Positions 6,963 to 14,637 of a stretch of DNA of 64,000 bases are shown piece by piece. The notes under the pieces are model-generated. The model saw nothing but the letters and a program-made list of their open reading frames with translations, ran no database searches and was not told the DNA's origin. Origin of the DNA: Enterobacteriaceae bacterium UBA7338 (lineage in GTDB: Bacteria; Pseudomonadota; Gammaproteobacteria; Enterobacterales; Enterobacteriaceae); the NCBI GenBank assembly GCA_002480085.1, contig DKPJ01000006.1, positions 136,739 to 200,738 of the forward strand. The letters run 5' to 3'. Every line of letters starts with the position of its first letter. The first letter of the stretch is position 1. Both the position numbers and the translations under genes were made by a program.

Positions 6963-9005
6963 TTAGCCCTTGATGCCGTAGTGCGCCAGCATCGCGTCCA
7001 GCTGCGGCTCACGGCCACGGAAGCGTTTGAACAGCTCCATCGGCTCTTCTGAACCACCCCGGGTCAGGATGTGGTCGAGGAAGTCCTGGCCGGTTTCACG
7101 GTTGAAGATCCCCTCTTCCTCGAAGCGGGAGTAGGCATCCGCCGCCAGCACGTCGGCCCACAGGTAGCTGTAGTAGCCTGCCGCATAGCCGCCAGCAAAG
7201 ATATGGCTGAAGGCGTGCGGGAAGCGTCCCCAGTTTGGACCCGGGATGACCGCCACCTGCGTTTTGATTTCGGCCAGAGTTTCGAGGATTTTCGCCCCCT
7301 GCTCCGGGCTGAACTCGGCGTGCAGACGGAAATCGAACAGGCCAAACTCCAGCTGGCGCAGGATAAACAGCGCGGCCTGGTAGTTCTTCGCCGCCAGCAT
7401 CTTATCCAGCAGGGTTTTCGGCAGCGGCTCGCCGGTCTCGTAGTGGCCGGAGATAAACGCCAGCGCGTCCGGCTCCCAGCACCAGTTCTCCATAAACTGG
7501 CTCGGCAGCTCGACTGCATCCCACGGCACACCGCTGATGCCCGCCACGCCCGGCACGGCGATCAGGGTCAGCATATGGTGCAGGCCATGACCGAACTCGT
7601 GGAACAGGGTGATCACCTCATCATGGGTGAACAGCGCCGGTTTGCCGCTCACCGGACGGTTGAAGTTACAGGTCAGATAGGCAACCGGCTTCTGCAGCGA
7701 GCCATCCGCTCTCAGCATCTGCCCAACGCAATCATCCATCCATGCTCCGCCGCGCTTGTTCTCGCGGGCGTAGAGATCGAGGTAGAAGCTGCCGCGCAGC
7801 TCGTTGCTTTCGTCATACAGCTCGAAGAAGCGTACGTCCGGATGCCAGACGTCGATATCCTTGCGCTCTTTAGCAGTGATGCCGTAGATACGCTTAACCA
7901 CTTCGAACAGGCCGTTAACGGCTTTGTTCTCCGGGAAATAGGGGCGCAGCTGCTCATCGCTGATGCTGTAGAGATGCTGCTTCTGTTTTTCGCTGTAGTA
8001 AGCGATATCCCACGGCTGCAGCTCCTCCACGCCAAACTCGGCGCGAGCGAAGGCGCGGAGCTGCTCCAGCTCTTTCTCACCCTGCGGGCGGGCGCGTTTT
8101 GCCAGATCCATCAGGAAATCCAGCACCTGCTGCGGATGCTCGGCCATCTTGGTGGCGAGAGACTTATGGGCATAGTTGTCGAAGCCCAGCAGCTGCGCCA
8201 GCTCATGACGCAGGGCAAGGATCTCTGCCATCACCGGGCTGTTATCCCATTTTCCCGCGTTCGGTCCCTGATCGGAGGCGCGGGTGCTGTAGGCGCGGTA
8301 AAGCTCTTCGCGCAGGGCCTGGTTATCGCAGTAGGTCATCACCGGCAGGTAGCTCGGGATGTCGAGGGTCAACAGCCAGCCCTCTTGCTCTTTGGCCTGA
8401 GCCTGAGCCTGTGCTTGCGCCAGGGCGCTCTCCGGCATGCCGGACAGTTCGGACTCATCGGTGATCAGTTTGCTCCAGCCCATGGTGGCGTCGAGCACGT
8501 TGTTGCTATAGGCCGAGCCCAGCTCGGAGAGGCGGGCGGCGATTTCGCCGTAGCGTTTCTGCTTCTCTTTCGGCAGGCCGATGCCGGACAGTTCAAAGTC
8601 GCGCAGGGCGTTATCCACCGCTTTCATCTGGGCCAGATCCAGCACGGTATAGGCTTCGCCGTCGCGCAGGTTGCGATAGGCCTGGTAGAGTCCCTCGTGC
8701 TGGCCCACCCAGGTACTGTATTCAGAGAGCAGCGGCAGCGTCTGCTCGTAGGCTTCACGCAGCTCCGGGCTGTTCTGCACCGAGTTCAGGTGGCTGATTG
8801 GGGAGAAGATGCGGCCGAGTCGATCGTCCACCTCCGCCAGCGGCTGGCAGAGATTGTCCCAGGTATAGGGTGCGCCCTGGGCCACCACGCGCTCTACCGC
8901 TTCGCGGCAATCCTCAAGCGCTTTCGTTACGGCGGGAACCACATGCTCAGGTTTAATCTGGGAAAACGGCGGCAAGTCGAAGGGCGTCAGTAATGGATTG
9001 GTCAT
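6963..9005 (-). CDS. prlC: Oligopeptidase A
   Basis: A cytoplasmic M3-family zinc metallopeptidase that degrades signal-peptide fragments and other oligopeptides. It has 680 residues, exactly the E. coli length. The zinc motif HEFGH is visible in TLFHEFGHGLHHML in the C-terminal third. ATG at 9005 gives MTNPLLTPFDLPPF; a 49-codon upstream extension is in a region without coding character. First gene of a prlC-rsmJ operon, divergent from rlmJ across 199 nt. Confidence 0.98.
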   Translation of the reverse strand: MTNPLLTPFDLPPFSQIKPEHVVPAVTKALEDCREAVERVVAQGAPYTWDNLCQPLAEVDDRLGRIFSPISHLNSVQNSPELREAYEQTLPLLSEYSTWVGQHEGLYQAYRNLRDGEAYTVLDLAQMKAVDNALRDFELSGIGLPKEKQKRYGEIAARLSELGSAYSNNVLDATMGWSKLITDESELSGMPESALAQAQAQAQAKEQEGWLLTLDIPSYLPVMTYCDNQALREELYRAYSTRASDQGPNAGKWDNSPVMAEILALRHELAQLLGFDNYAHKSLATKMAEHPQQVLDFLMDLAKRARPQGEKELEQLRAFARAEFGVEELQPWDIAYYSEKQKQHLYSISDEQLRPYFPENKAVNGLFEVVKRIYGITAKERKDIDVWHPDVRFFELYDESNELRGSFYLDLYARENKRGGAWMDDCVGQMLRADGSLQKPVAYLTCNFNRPVSGKPALFTHDEVITLFHEFGHGLHHMLTLIAVPGVAGISGVPWDAVELPSQFMENWCWEPDALAFISGHYETGEPLPKTLLDKMLAAKNYQAALFILRQLEFGLFDFRLHAEFSPEQGAKILETLAEIKTQVAVIPGPNWGRFPHAFSHIFAGGYAAGYYSYLWADVLAADAYSRFEEEGIFNRETGQDFLDHILTRGGSEEPMELFKRFRGREPQLDAMLAHYGIKG

Positions 9006-9204
9006 AAGCGCTGTCCTGTAAAAATAATCGCAAGCGCTCGGGCGGCGCTCGTTCCTGTAAGGTCTAGCATGGGGTTTAGTGTAGTTAATTTCAATGCTGT
9101 AGGTTGCGCTTTTGCGCCCTGGCAACGGCGCCGCTGCGGTAATTTGCCGCAATCTGCGGTAAACTATCGGCTATCTGTTTTTACTTCCCAGGATTGTTCC
9201 TTCC

Positions 9205-10047
9205 ATGCTCAGTTATCGCCACAGCTTCCACGCCGGCAACCATGCCGACGTTTTAAAACACACCGTTCAGAGCCTGATCATTGAATCACTGAAAGAGAAG
9301 GAGAAACCCTTCCTCTATCTGGATACCCACGCAGGCGCGGGCCGTTATCAGCTGAGCAGCGAGCATGCCGAGCGCACCGGCGAGTACCTGGAGGGCATCG
9401 CCCGCATCTGGCAGCAGGACGACCTGCCTGCCGAGCTGGAGCCGTACATCAGCGTGGTTAACCACTTCAACCGTAGCGGCCAGCTGCGCTACTACCCTGG
9501 TTCGCCGCTGATTGCCCGCCAGCTGCTGCGCGAGCAGGATAGCCTGCAGCTGACCGAGCTGCATCCAAGTGATTTTCCGCTGCTGCGCTCAGAGTTCCAG
9601 AAAGATAGCCGTACCCGCGTAGAGCGTGCCGATGGCTACCAGCAGCTGAAGTCCAAGCTGCCGCCGGTGTCACGCCGCGGCCTGATCCTGATCGACCCGC
9701 CCTATGAGATCAAAAGCGACTACCAGGCGGTGGTTCAGGGCATCAGCGAAGGCTATAAGCGCTTTGCAACCGGTACCTACGCGCTGTGGTATCCGGTGGT
9801 GATGCGCGCGCAGATCAAACGCATGTTAAAAGAGCTGGAGGCGACCGGCATCCGCCGTATTTTGCAGATTGAACTGGCAGTGCGCCCGGACAGCGACCAG
9901 CGCGGCATGACCGCCTCCGGCATGATTGTCATCAACCCGCCGTGGAAGCTGGAGCAGCAGATGAAGAGCGTCCTGCCGTGGCTGCACAGCAAGCTGGTTC
10001 CGGCCGGCACCGGCCACACGCTGGTTAACTGGGTCGTACCGGAGTAA
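9205..10047 (+). CDS. rlmJ: 23S rRNA m6A2030 methyltransferase RlmJ
   Basis: Methylates N6 of A2030 in 23S rRNA. The 280-residue length equals E. coli RlmJ. The family N-terminus MLSYRHSFHAGNHADVLKH and the catalytic LILIDPPYE motif (Asp of DPPY) are present, with THAGAGRY as the SAM-side motif. Followed after 68 nt by gor on the same strand. Confidence 0.97.
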   Translation: MLSYRHSFHAGNHADVLKHTVQSLIIESLKEKEKPFLYLDTHAGAGRYQLSSEHAERTGEYLEGIARIWQQDDLPAELEPYISVVNHFNRSGQLRYYPGSPLIARQLLREQDSLQLTELHPSDFPLLRSEFQKDSRTRVERADGYQQLKSKLPPVSRRGLILIDPPYEIKSDYQAVVQGISEGYKRFATGTYALWYPVVMRAQIKRMLKELEATGIRRILQIELAVRPDSDQRGMTASGMIVINPPWKLEQQMKSVLPWLHSKLVPAGTGHTLVNWVVPE

Positions 10048-10115
10048 TTACAGACATCGGTGGAACCTTCGAGGCATCGCGTTACACTCACAAAAAAATT
10101 TACTAAGGAAACGTT

Positions 10116-11468
10116 ATGACTAAACACTACGACTACATCGCCATTGGCGGCGGCAGCGGCGGTATTGCGTCTATTAACCGTGCGGCCATGTACGGCCAGA
10201 AATGCGCCCTGATTGAAGCGAAAGAGCTGGGCGGAACCTGCGTGAACGTGGGCTGCGTGCCGAAAAAAGTGATGTGGCACGCCTCGCAGATTGCCGAGGC
10301 GGTAAACCTCTACGGCCCGGACTACGGCTTTGACGCCACCATCAACAACTTTGACTGGCAGCGCCTGGTCGTCAGCCGTACGGCCTATATTGACCGCATC
10401 CACAGCTCCTATGAGAACGTGCTGGGTAAGAATAACGTGGATGTGATCCGCGGCTTTGCCCGCTTTGTCGATGCTAAAACCGTTGAGGTCAACGGCGAGA
10501 CCATTACCGCCGACCATATTCTGATCGCCACCGGCGGGCGTCCGAGCTACCCGGATATCCCTGGCGTCGAGCACGGCATCGACTCCGACGGCTTCTTTGA
10601 GCTTACCGCCCTGCCGAAACGCGTTGCGGTGGTTGGCGCGGGCTATATCGCCGTTGAGCTGGCAGGCGTGCTGCACGGCCTCGGCGCAGAAACGCACCTG
10701 TTTGTGCGTAAGCATGCCCCGCTGCGCAGCTTCGATCCGCTGATCGTTGAGACCCTGGTTGAGACAATCATGGCCGACGGTCCGTCGCTGCATACCAACG
10801 CCACGCCGAAAGCAGTGGTGAAAAACAGCGATGGCAGCCTGACCCTGGAGCTGGAGGATGGCCGTAGCGAGACCGTCGATTGCCTGATCTGGGCAATTGG
10901 CCGCGAACCCGCCAACGACACCTTTAATCTGAACGTCACCGGGGTAAAAACCAACGAAAAGGGCCACATCATCGTCGATAAGTTCCAGAACACCAACGTT
11001 CCAGGCATTTATGCGGTAGGTGATAACACCGGTGCGGTTGAGCTGACCCCGGTTGCGGTGGCGGCAGGCCGTCGCCTCTCCGAGCGCCTGTTCAACAACA
11101 AGCCGGACGAGCATCTGGACTACAGCAACATCCCTACCGTGGTCTTTAGCCATCCGCCTATCGGCACCGTCGGCCTGACCGAGCCGCAGGCCCGCGAGCA
11201 GTACGGCGATGACCAGGTGAAGGTCTACACCTCCTCCTTTACCGCCATGTACACCGCCGTCACCCTGCACCGTCAGGCGTGCCGAATGAAGCTGGTCTGC
11301 GTTGGCCCGGAAGAGAAGATTGTCGGCATTCACGGTATCGGTCAGGGCATGGATGAGATCCTGCAGGGCTTCGCCGTCGCGCTGAAGATGGGCGCAACGA
11401 AAAAAGACTTTGATAATACCGTGGCGATTCACCCTACGGCGGCGGAAGAGTTTGTGACGATGCGTTAA
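10116..11468 (+). CDS. gor: Glutathione reductase (NADPH)
   Basis: Reduces oxidised glutathione with NADPH through FAD and a redox disulfide. 450 residues as in E. coli. FAD-binding GGGSGGIAS (11-19), the redox pair C42/C47 in GGTCVNVGC, the NADPH fold GAGYIAVELAG, and the C-terminal active-site histidine in HPTAAEEF are all present. AAGGAA lies 5 nt before the ATG (TACTAAGGAAACGTT). In E. coli the ars genes and the acid-fitness island follow; here a toxin-antitoxin pair does. Confidence 0.98.
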   Translation: MTKHYDYIAIGGGSGGIASINRAAMYGQKCALIEAKELGGTCVNVGCVPKKVMWHASQIAEAVNLYGPDYGFDATINNFDWQRLVVSRTAYIDRIHSSYENVLGKNNVDVIRGFARFVDAKTVEVNGETITADHILIATGGRPSYPDIPGVEHGIDSDGFFELTALPKRVAVVGAGYIAVELAGVLHGLGAETHLFVRKHAPLRSFDPLIVETLVETIMADGPSLHTNATPKAVVKNSDGSLTLELEDGRSETVDCLIWAIGREPANDTFNLNVTGVKTNEKGHIIVDKFQNTNVPGIYAVGDNTGAVELTPVAVAAGRRLSERLFNNKPDEHLDYSNIPTVVFSHPPIGTVGLTEPQAREQYGDDQVKVYTSSFTAMYTAVTLHRQACRMKLVCVGPEEKIVGIHGIGQGMDEILQGFAVALKMGATKKDFDNTVAIHPTAAEEFVTMR

Positions 11469-11490
11469 TCGTCTGTATAAGCTCAGGGAT

Positions 11491-11569
11491 CGTAGGCCTG
11501 ATAAGCGCAGCGCCATCAGGCGTTGCCTGTGATGCCAGGTGGCGGCTAACGCCTTACCTGGCCTACGAC
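11491..11569. repeat. REP/BIME after gor
   Basis: Two REP-type palindromes, CGTAGGCCTGATAAGCGCAG... and ...GGCGGCTAACGCCTTACCTG, in opposite orientation directly downstream of gor. Confidence 0.8.
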
Positions 11570-11610
11570 ACTACCTGGTCCGCAATAGCCATGATTCCAG
11601 GGTAGGTTCT

Positions 11611-11665
11611 AAGACTGGTTAACAGGTCTTTTAAAGGCTATCATAAAGACCAGTTAACCAGTCTT
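11611..11665 (+). promoter_or_regulatory. Duplicated palindromic operator of the toxin-antitoxin operon
   Basis: Two 20-nt imperfect palindromes, AAGACTGGTTAACAGGTCTT (11611-11630) and AAGACCAGTTAACCAGTCTT (11646-11665), share a GTTAAC core and are spaced 35 nt centre to centre. They end 15 nt before the antitoxin ATG. Type II antitoxins normally bind such repeats to repress their own operon. The binding protein is inferred from position. Confidence 0.75.
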
Positions 11666-11680
11666 GAAGAGGAACCTATC

Positions 11681-11932
11681 ATGCCACATACTATTTTGAG
11701 TGACATCAGCGCCAGCGTCAGCGAACTTAAAAAAAACCCAATGGCAACGGTTAGTGCTGGCGAGGGTTTTCCAGTCGCGATCCTCAACCGCAACCAGCCA
11801 GCGTTCTACTGTGTTCCTGCGGAACTTTACGAAAAAATGCTCGATGCCCTGGACGATCACGAGCTAGTAAATCTGGTAAATGAACGCAGCAATCAGCCGC
11901 TTGTCGATATAGATTTGGATAGCTATCTATGA
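11681..11932 (+). CDS. Phd/YefM-type antitoxin, StbD-like
   Basis: An 83-residue antitoxin that should bind and neutralise the RelE-type toxin encoded next and repress the operon. The N-terminal part (SDISASVSELKKNP, GFPVAILNRNQPAFYCVP) is the Phd/YefM DNA-binding fold and resembles plasmid StbD as I remember it; the acidic C-terminus (LVDIDLDSYL) fits a toxin-binding tail. GAGGA precedes the ATG by about 8 nt. Its stop overlaps the toxin start (ATGA). The pair lies where E. coli carries the ars/acid-fitness block, suggesting local acquisition. Confidence 0.85.
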   Translation: MPHTILSDISASVSELKKNPMATVSAGEGFPVAILNRNQPAFYCVPAELYEKMLDALDDHELVNLVNERSNQPLVDIDLDSYL

Positions 11933-12216
11933 CCTATAGCGTGAAATTCAGGGAAGATGCGCAGAAGGAGTGGCTAAAGTTAGACAGATCGCTCCAGCAA
12001 CAATTTGCAAAAAAGCTGAAGAAATGCTGTGAAAACCCCCATATTCCTTCAGCAAAGCTGAACGGTTTAAAAGACTGCTACAAGATCAAACTACGGGCTT
12101 CGGGCTTTCGTCTGGTGTATCAGGTCCTCGATGATGTTCTGATTATTGTTGTCGTGGCCGTAGGTAAACGTGAACGCAGTAACGTTTATAACCTGGCTAG
12201 TGCACGGATGAAGTAA
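11929..12216 (+). CDS. RelE/StbE-family mRNA interferase toxin
   Basis: A 95-residue RelE/ParE-superfamily protein, expected to cleave mRNA on the ribosome when freed from its antitoxin. It shows the family layout MTYSVKFREDAQKEWLKLD, then LNGLKDCYKIKLRASGFRLVYQV and VVAVGKRERSNVY, with the basic and Arg/Tyr residues expected of a RelE-type nuclease. The 4-nt overlap with the antitoxin gene indicates coupled translation. Specificity cannot be read from sequence. The frame is intact. Confidence 0.87.
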   Translation: MTYSVKFREDAQKEWLKLDRSLQQQFAKKLKKCCENPHIPSAKLNGLKDCYKIKLRASGFRLVYQVLDDVLIIVVVAVGKRERSNVYNLASARMK

Positions 12217-12311
12217 ACCCGTTTACGGAGCAGTAAAAACCCTTTCTTGCTTTCCAGGCCCAGAGTATGATCTCAATTACAACAACAGGGTTACGGCTCA
12301 GAGGAGAGCAG

Positions 12312-12749
12312 ATGGACTACCGTTGGTTAAACGCCTTACATATTATGGCGGGCGTGATTTGGCTGGGCGGCATCTTTATGATGGCAGCGATCGTCGTGGC
12401 ATGGTCCCAGAGCCGCAGCGCGGTAGCAAAAGGGGCTAGCGATCCCCTGTTAGAGTATGCTCGCCGCTGGAACCGGTTCGTCACTTCACCGGCAATGATC
12501 CTGCTGTGGGCCTTTGGTATCGCGCTGATGTTAAAAGGCGACTGGCTGCTGCCGCTGTGGCTGGGCATCAAGCTGGCGGTGCTGGTGTTCCTCTCAGCGG
12601 TGCACGGCATTTTGTCAGGGTCGCTGCGCAGGTTGGCAACCGGCGAAACCTCTACCGTGTCCCTGCTGGCACGTAACGCTGCCTGGCTCACCGTCGTGGC
12701 CGTTATCGTCGTTGTGGCTTTAGCAGTGGTAAAACCGTTTAGCGGCTAA
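12312..12749 (+). CDS. CopD/HemJ-like four-helix membrane protein
   Basis: A 145-residue inner-membrane protein with four hydrophobic helices (about 5-27, 50-72, 76-97, 121-143). A histidine in the first helix (LHIMAGVIWLGG, H10) matches the conserved His of CopD and HemJ-like families, a heme or metal ligand. ATG at 12312 follows GAGGAG at 12301-12306; an upstream ATG at 12267 lacks a ribosome site. Neighbours (toxin-antitoxin and treF) do not indicate a role. Copper handling or heme binding is possible but unproven. Confidence 0.7.
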   Translation: MDYRWLNALHIMAGVIWLGGIFMMAAIVVAWSQSRSAVAKGASDPLLEYARRWNRFVTSPAMILLWAFGIALMLKGDWLLPLWLGIKLAVLVFLSAVHGILSGSLRRLATGETSTVSLLARNAAWLTVVAVIVVVALAVVKPFSG

Positions 12750-12864
12750 ACGTTATCTTGAATGCTCTGAAAATGCAGTCTGTTTAGTCAGGCTGCAATG
12801 TCACGATTTTTAAATTAAAAACAAGGTGTTATCGCATATACCTTTACAAATCAGCCGCTGTAAT

Positions 12865-12880
12865 TGTGATCTTGCGCACA
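12865..12880. promoter_or_regulatory. Candidate CRP site upstream of treF
   Basis: TGTGATCTTGCGCACA matches the CRP consensus TGTGA-N6-TCACA at nine of ten core positions, about 100 nt before treF. A -10-like TAGACT (12918-12923) would put the site near -58. Motif evidence only. The remaining 12750-12982 holds no gene. Confidence 0.55.
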
Positions 12881-12982
12881 CTTTGTACTTCAATACCCTT
12901 ATCAAATGACTAAACTTTAGACTTAAATAACAACCGGGAAAAACCCGATCTTTTTACGACGCCATCCGGAGGTCGCCACTAT

Positions 12983-14632
12983 ATGTTCAACCAGAAACTA
13001 CAGCTTGCTGATTCTGTCGAATTCGAGATCGAGGAGAAGATCCGCTACGAGACCGATCCTTGCGAATTAAAACTGGATGAAATGATCGAGGCGGAACCGG
13101 AACCGGAGATGATCGAGGGGCTGCCCGCCTCTGACGCGCTGACCCCCGCCGATCGTTATCTGGAGCTGTTTGAGCAAGTACAGTCTTCGGGTCTCTTTGC
13201 CGACAGCAAAACCTTCCCTGACTGTGCGCCGAGAATGGATCCGCTCGATATCCTTATCCGCTATCGTCGTATCAAGCGCAGACCTGACTTTGACCTGCGC
13301 CTGTTTGTCTCAAGACACTTCTGGCTCCCGGTACAGATGGACAGCCAGTATGTCTCTAATCCAGAAAACTCGCTTAAGGAGCATATCGACCAGCTGTGGC
13401 CGGTGCTGACCCGCGAGCCGCAGGATCACATTCCCTGGTCGTCGCTGCTGGCCCTGCCGCAGGCCTATATTGTGCCCGGCGGACGGTTTAGCGAAACCTA
13501 CTACTGGGACTCCTACTTTACCATGCTGGGGCTGGCCGAGAGCGGCCGTAACGATCTGCTGAAGTGTATGGCAGATAACTTTGCGTGGATGATTGAAAAG
13601 TACGGGCATATCCCGAACGGTAACCGTACCTACTATCTGAGCCGCTCCCAGCCGCCGGTGTTCGCACTGATGGTGGAACTGTTCGAAGAGGACGGCGTGC
13701 GTGGGGCGCGGCGCTACTATGAGCACCTGCTGATGGAGTACGCCTTCTGGATGGATGGTTCTGAATCGCTGAACCTCAATCAGGCCTATCGCCATGCGGT
13801 ACGTATGCCAGATGGCTCCCTGCTCAACCGCTACTGGGACGACCGTGACACGCCGCGCGACGAATCCTGGATTGAGGACGTGGAGACGGCGAAGCACTCG
13901 GGTCGTCCGCCGAGCGAGGTCTATCGTGACCTGCGCGCCGGGGCGGAGTCCGGCTGGGACTACTCCTCCCGCTGGCTGCGGGATACCCAGCGTCTGGCTA
14001 GCATCCGCACGACGCAGTTTATCCCTATCGACCTGAACGCCTTCCTGTTCAAGCTCGAGAGCACCATCGCTAACCTCTCCGGACTGAAGGGTGACCGCGA
14101 AGGCGAAGCCATGTTCCGCCAGCGCGCCAGCGATCGCCGGGCGGCGGTTAACCGCTATCTGTGGGATGAGGAGAAGGGGTGCTACCGCGACTACGACTGG
14201 CGGCGCGGCGAGCAGGCCCTCTTCTCCGCAGCGAGCATCGTGCCGCTCTACGTGGGGATGGTCACTCATGAGCAGGCCGATCGGATAGCCATGGCGGTAC
14301 GTGAGCGCCTGCTTACGCCGGGCGGCATGATGGCGACAGAGTATGAAACCGGCGAGCAGTGGGATAAACCCAACGGCTGGGCGCCGCTGCAGTGGATGGC
14401 TATTCAGGGCTTTAAGCTATACGGTAACGACGCCCTTGGCGATGAGATCGCCCACCGTTGGCTCAACACCGTCAACGGCTTCTATCAGCAGCATCACAAG
14501 CTGATTGAGAAGTACCACATCGCGGGCGGTACGCCGCGCGAGGGCGGCGGCGGTGAGTACCCGTTGCAGGACGGCTTTGGCTGGAGCAACGGCGTAGCAC
14601 GTCGCCTAATCGGGCTATACGGGGAGCCGTAA
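12983..14632 (+). CDS. treF: Cytoplasmic trehalase
   Basis: Hydrolyses trehalose to two glucose molecules in the cytoplasm; it clears trehalose made under osmotic stress. It has 549 residues, as in E. coli TreF, and no signal peptide, which separates it from periplasmic TreA. Both GH37 signatures are present: PGGRFSETYYWDSYF (about 165-180) and QWDKPNGWAPLQW. GGAGG lies 9 nt before the ATG. Converges on the HEPN-like gene with a 5-nt gap. Confidence 0.98.
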   Translation: MFNQKLQLADSVEFEIEEKIRYETDPCELKLDEMIEAEPEPEMIEGLPASDALTPADRYLELFEQVQSSGLFADSKTFPDCAPRMDPLDILIRYRRIKRRPDFDLRLFVSRHFWLPVQMDSQYVSNPENSLKEHIDQLWPVLTREPQDHIPWSSLLALPQAYIVPGGRFSETYYWDSYFTMLGLAESGRNDLLKCMADNFAWMIEKYGHIPNGNRTYYLSRSQPPVFALMVELFEEDGVRGARRYYEHLLMEYAFWMDGSESLNLNQAYRHAVRMPDGSLLNRYWDDRDTPRDESWIEDVETAKHSGRPPSEVYRDLRAGAESGWDYSSRWLRDTQRLASIRTTQFIPIDLNAFLFKLESTIANLSGLKGDREGEAMFRQRASDRRAAVNRYLWDEEKGCYRDYDWRRGEQALFSAASIVPLYVGMVTHEQADRIAMAVRERLLTPGGMMATEYETGEQWDKPNGWAPLQWMAIQGFKLYGNDALGDEIAHRWLNTVNGFYQQHHKLIEKYHIAGGTPREGGGGEYPLQDGFGWSNGVARRLIGLYGEP

Positions 14633-14637
14633 GCCCT

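Noticed and set aside
7071..8993. A 640-codon open frame on the + strand opposite prlC
   Set aside because: It is an antisense shadow of a fully conserved oligopeptidase gene in GC-rich codons; its translation is low in hydrophobic order, has no recognisable domain and no ribosome site.
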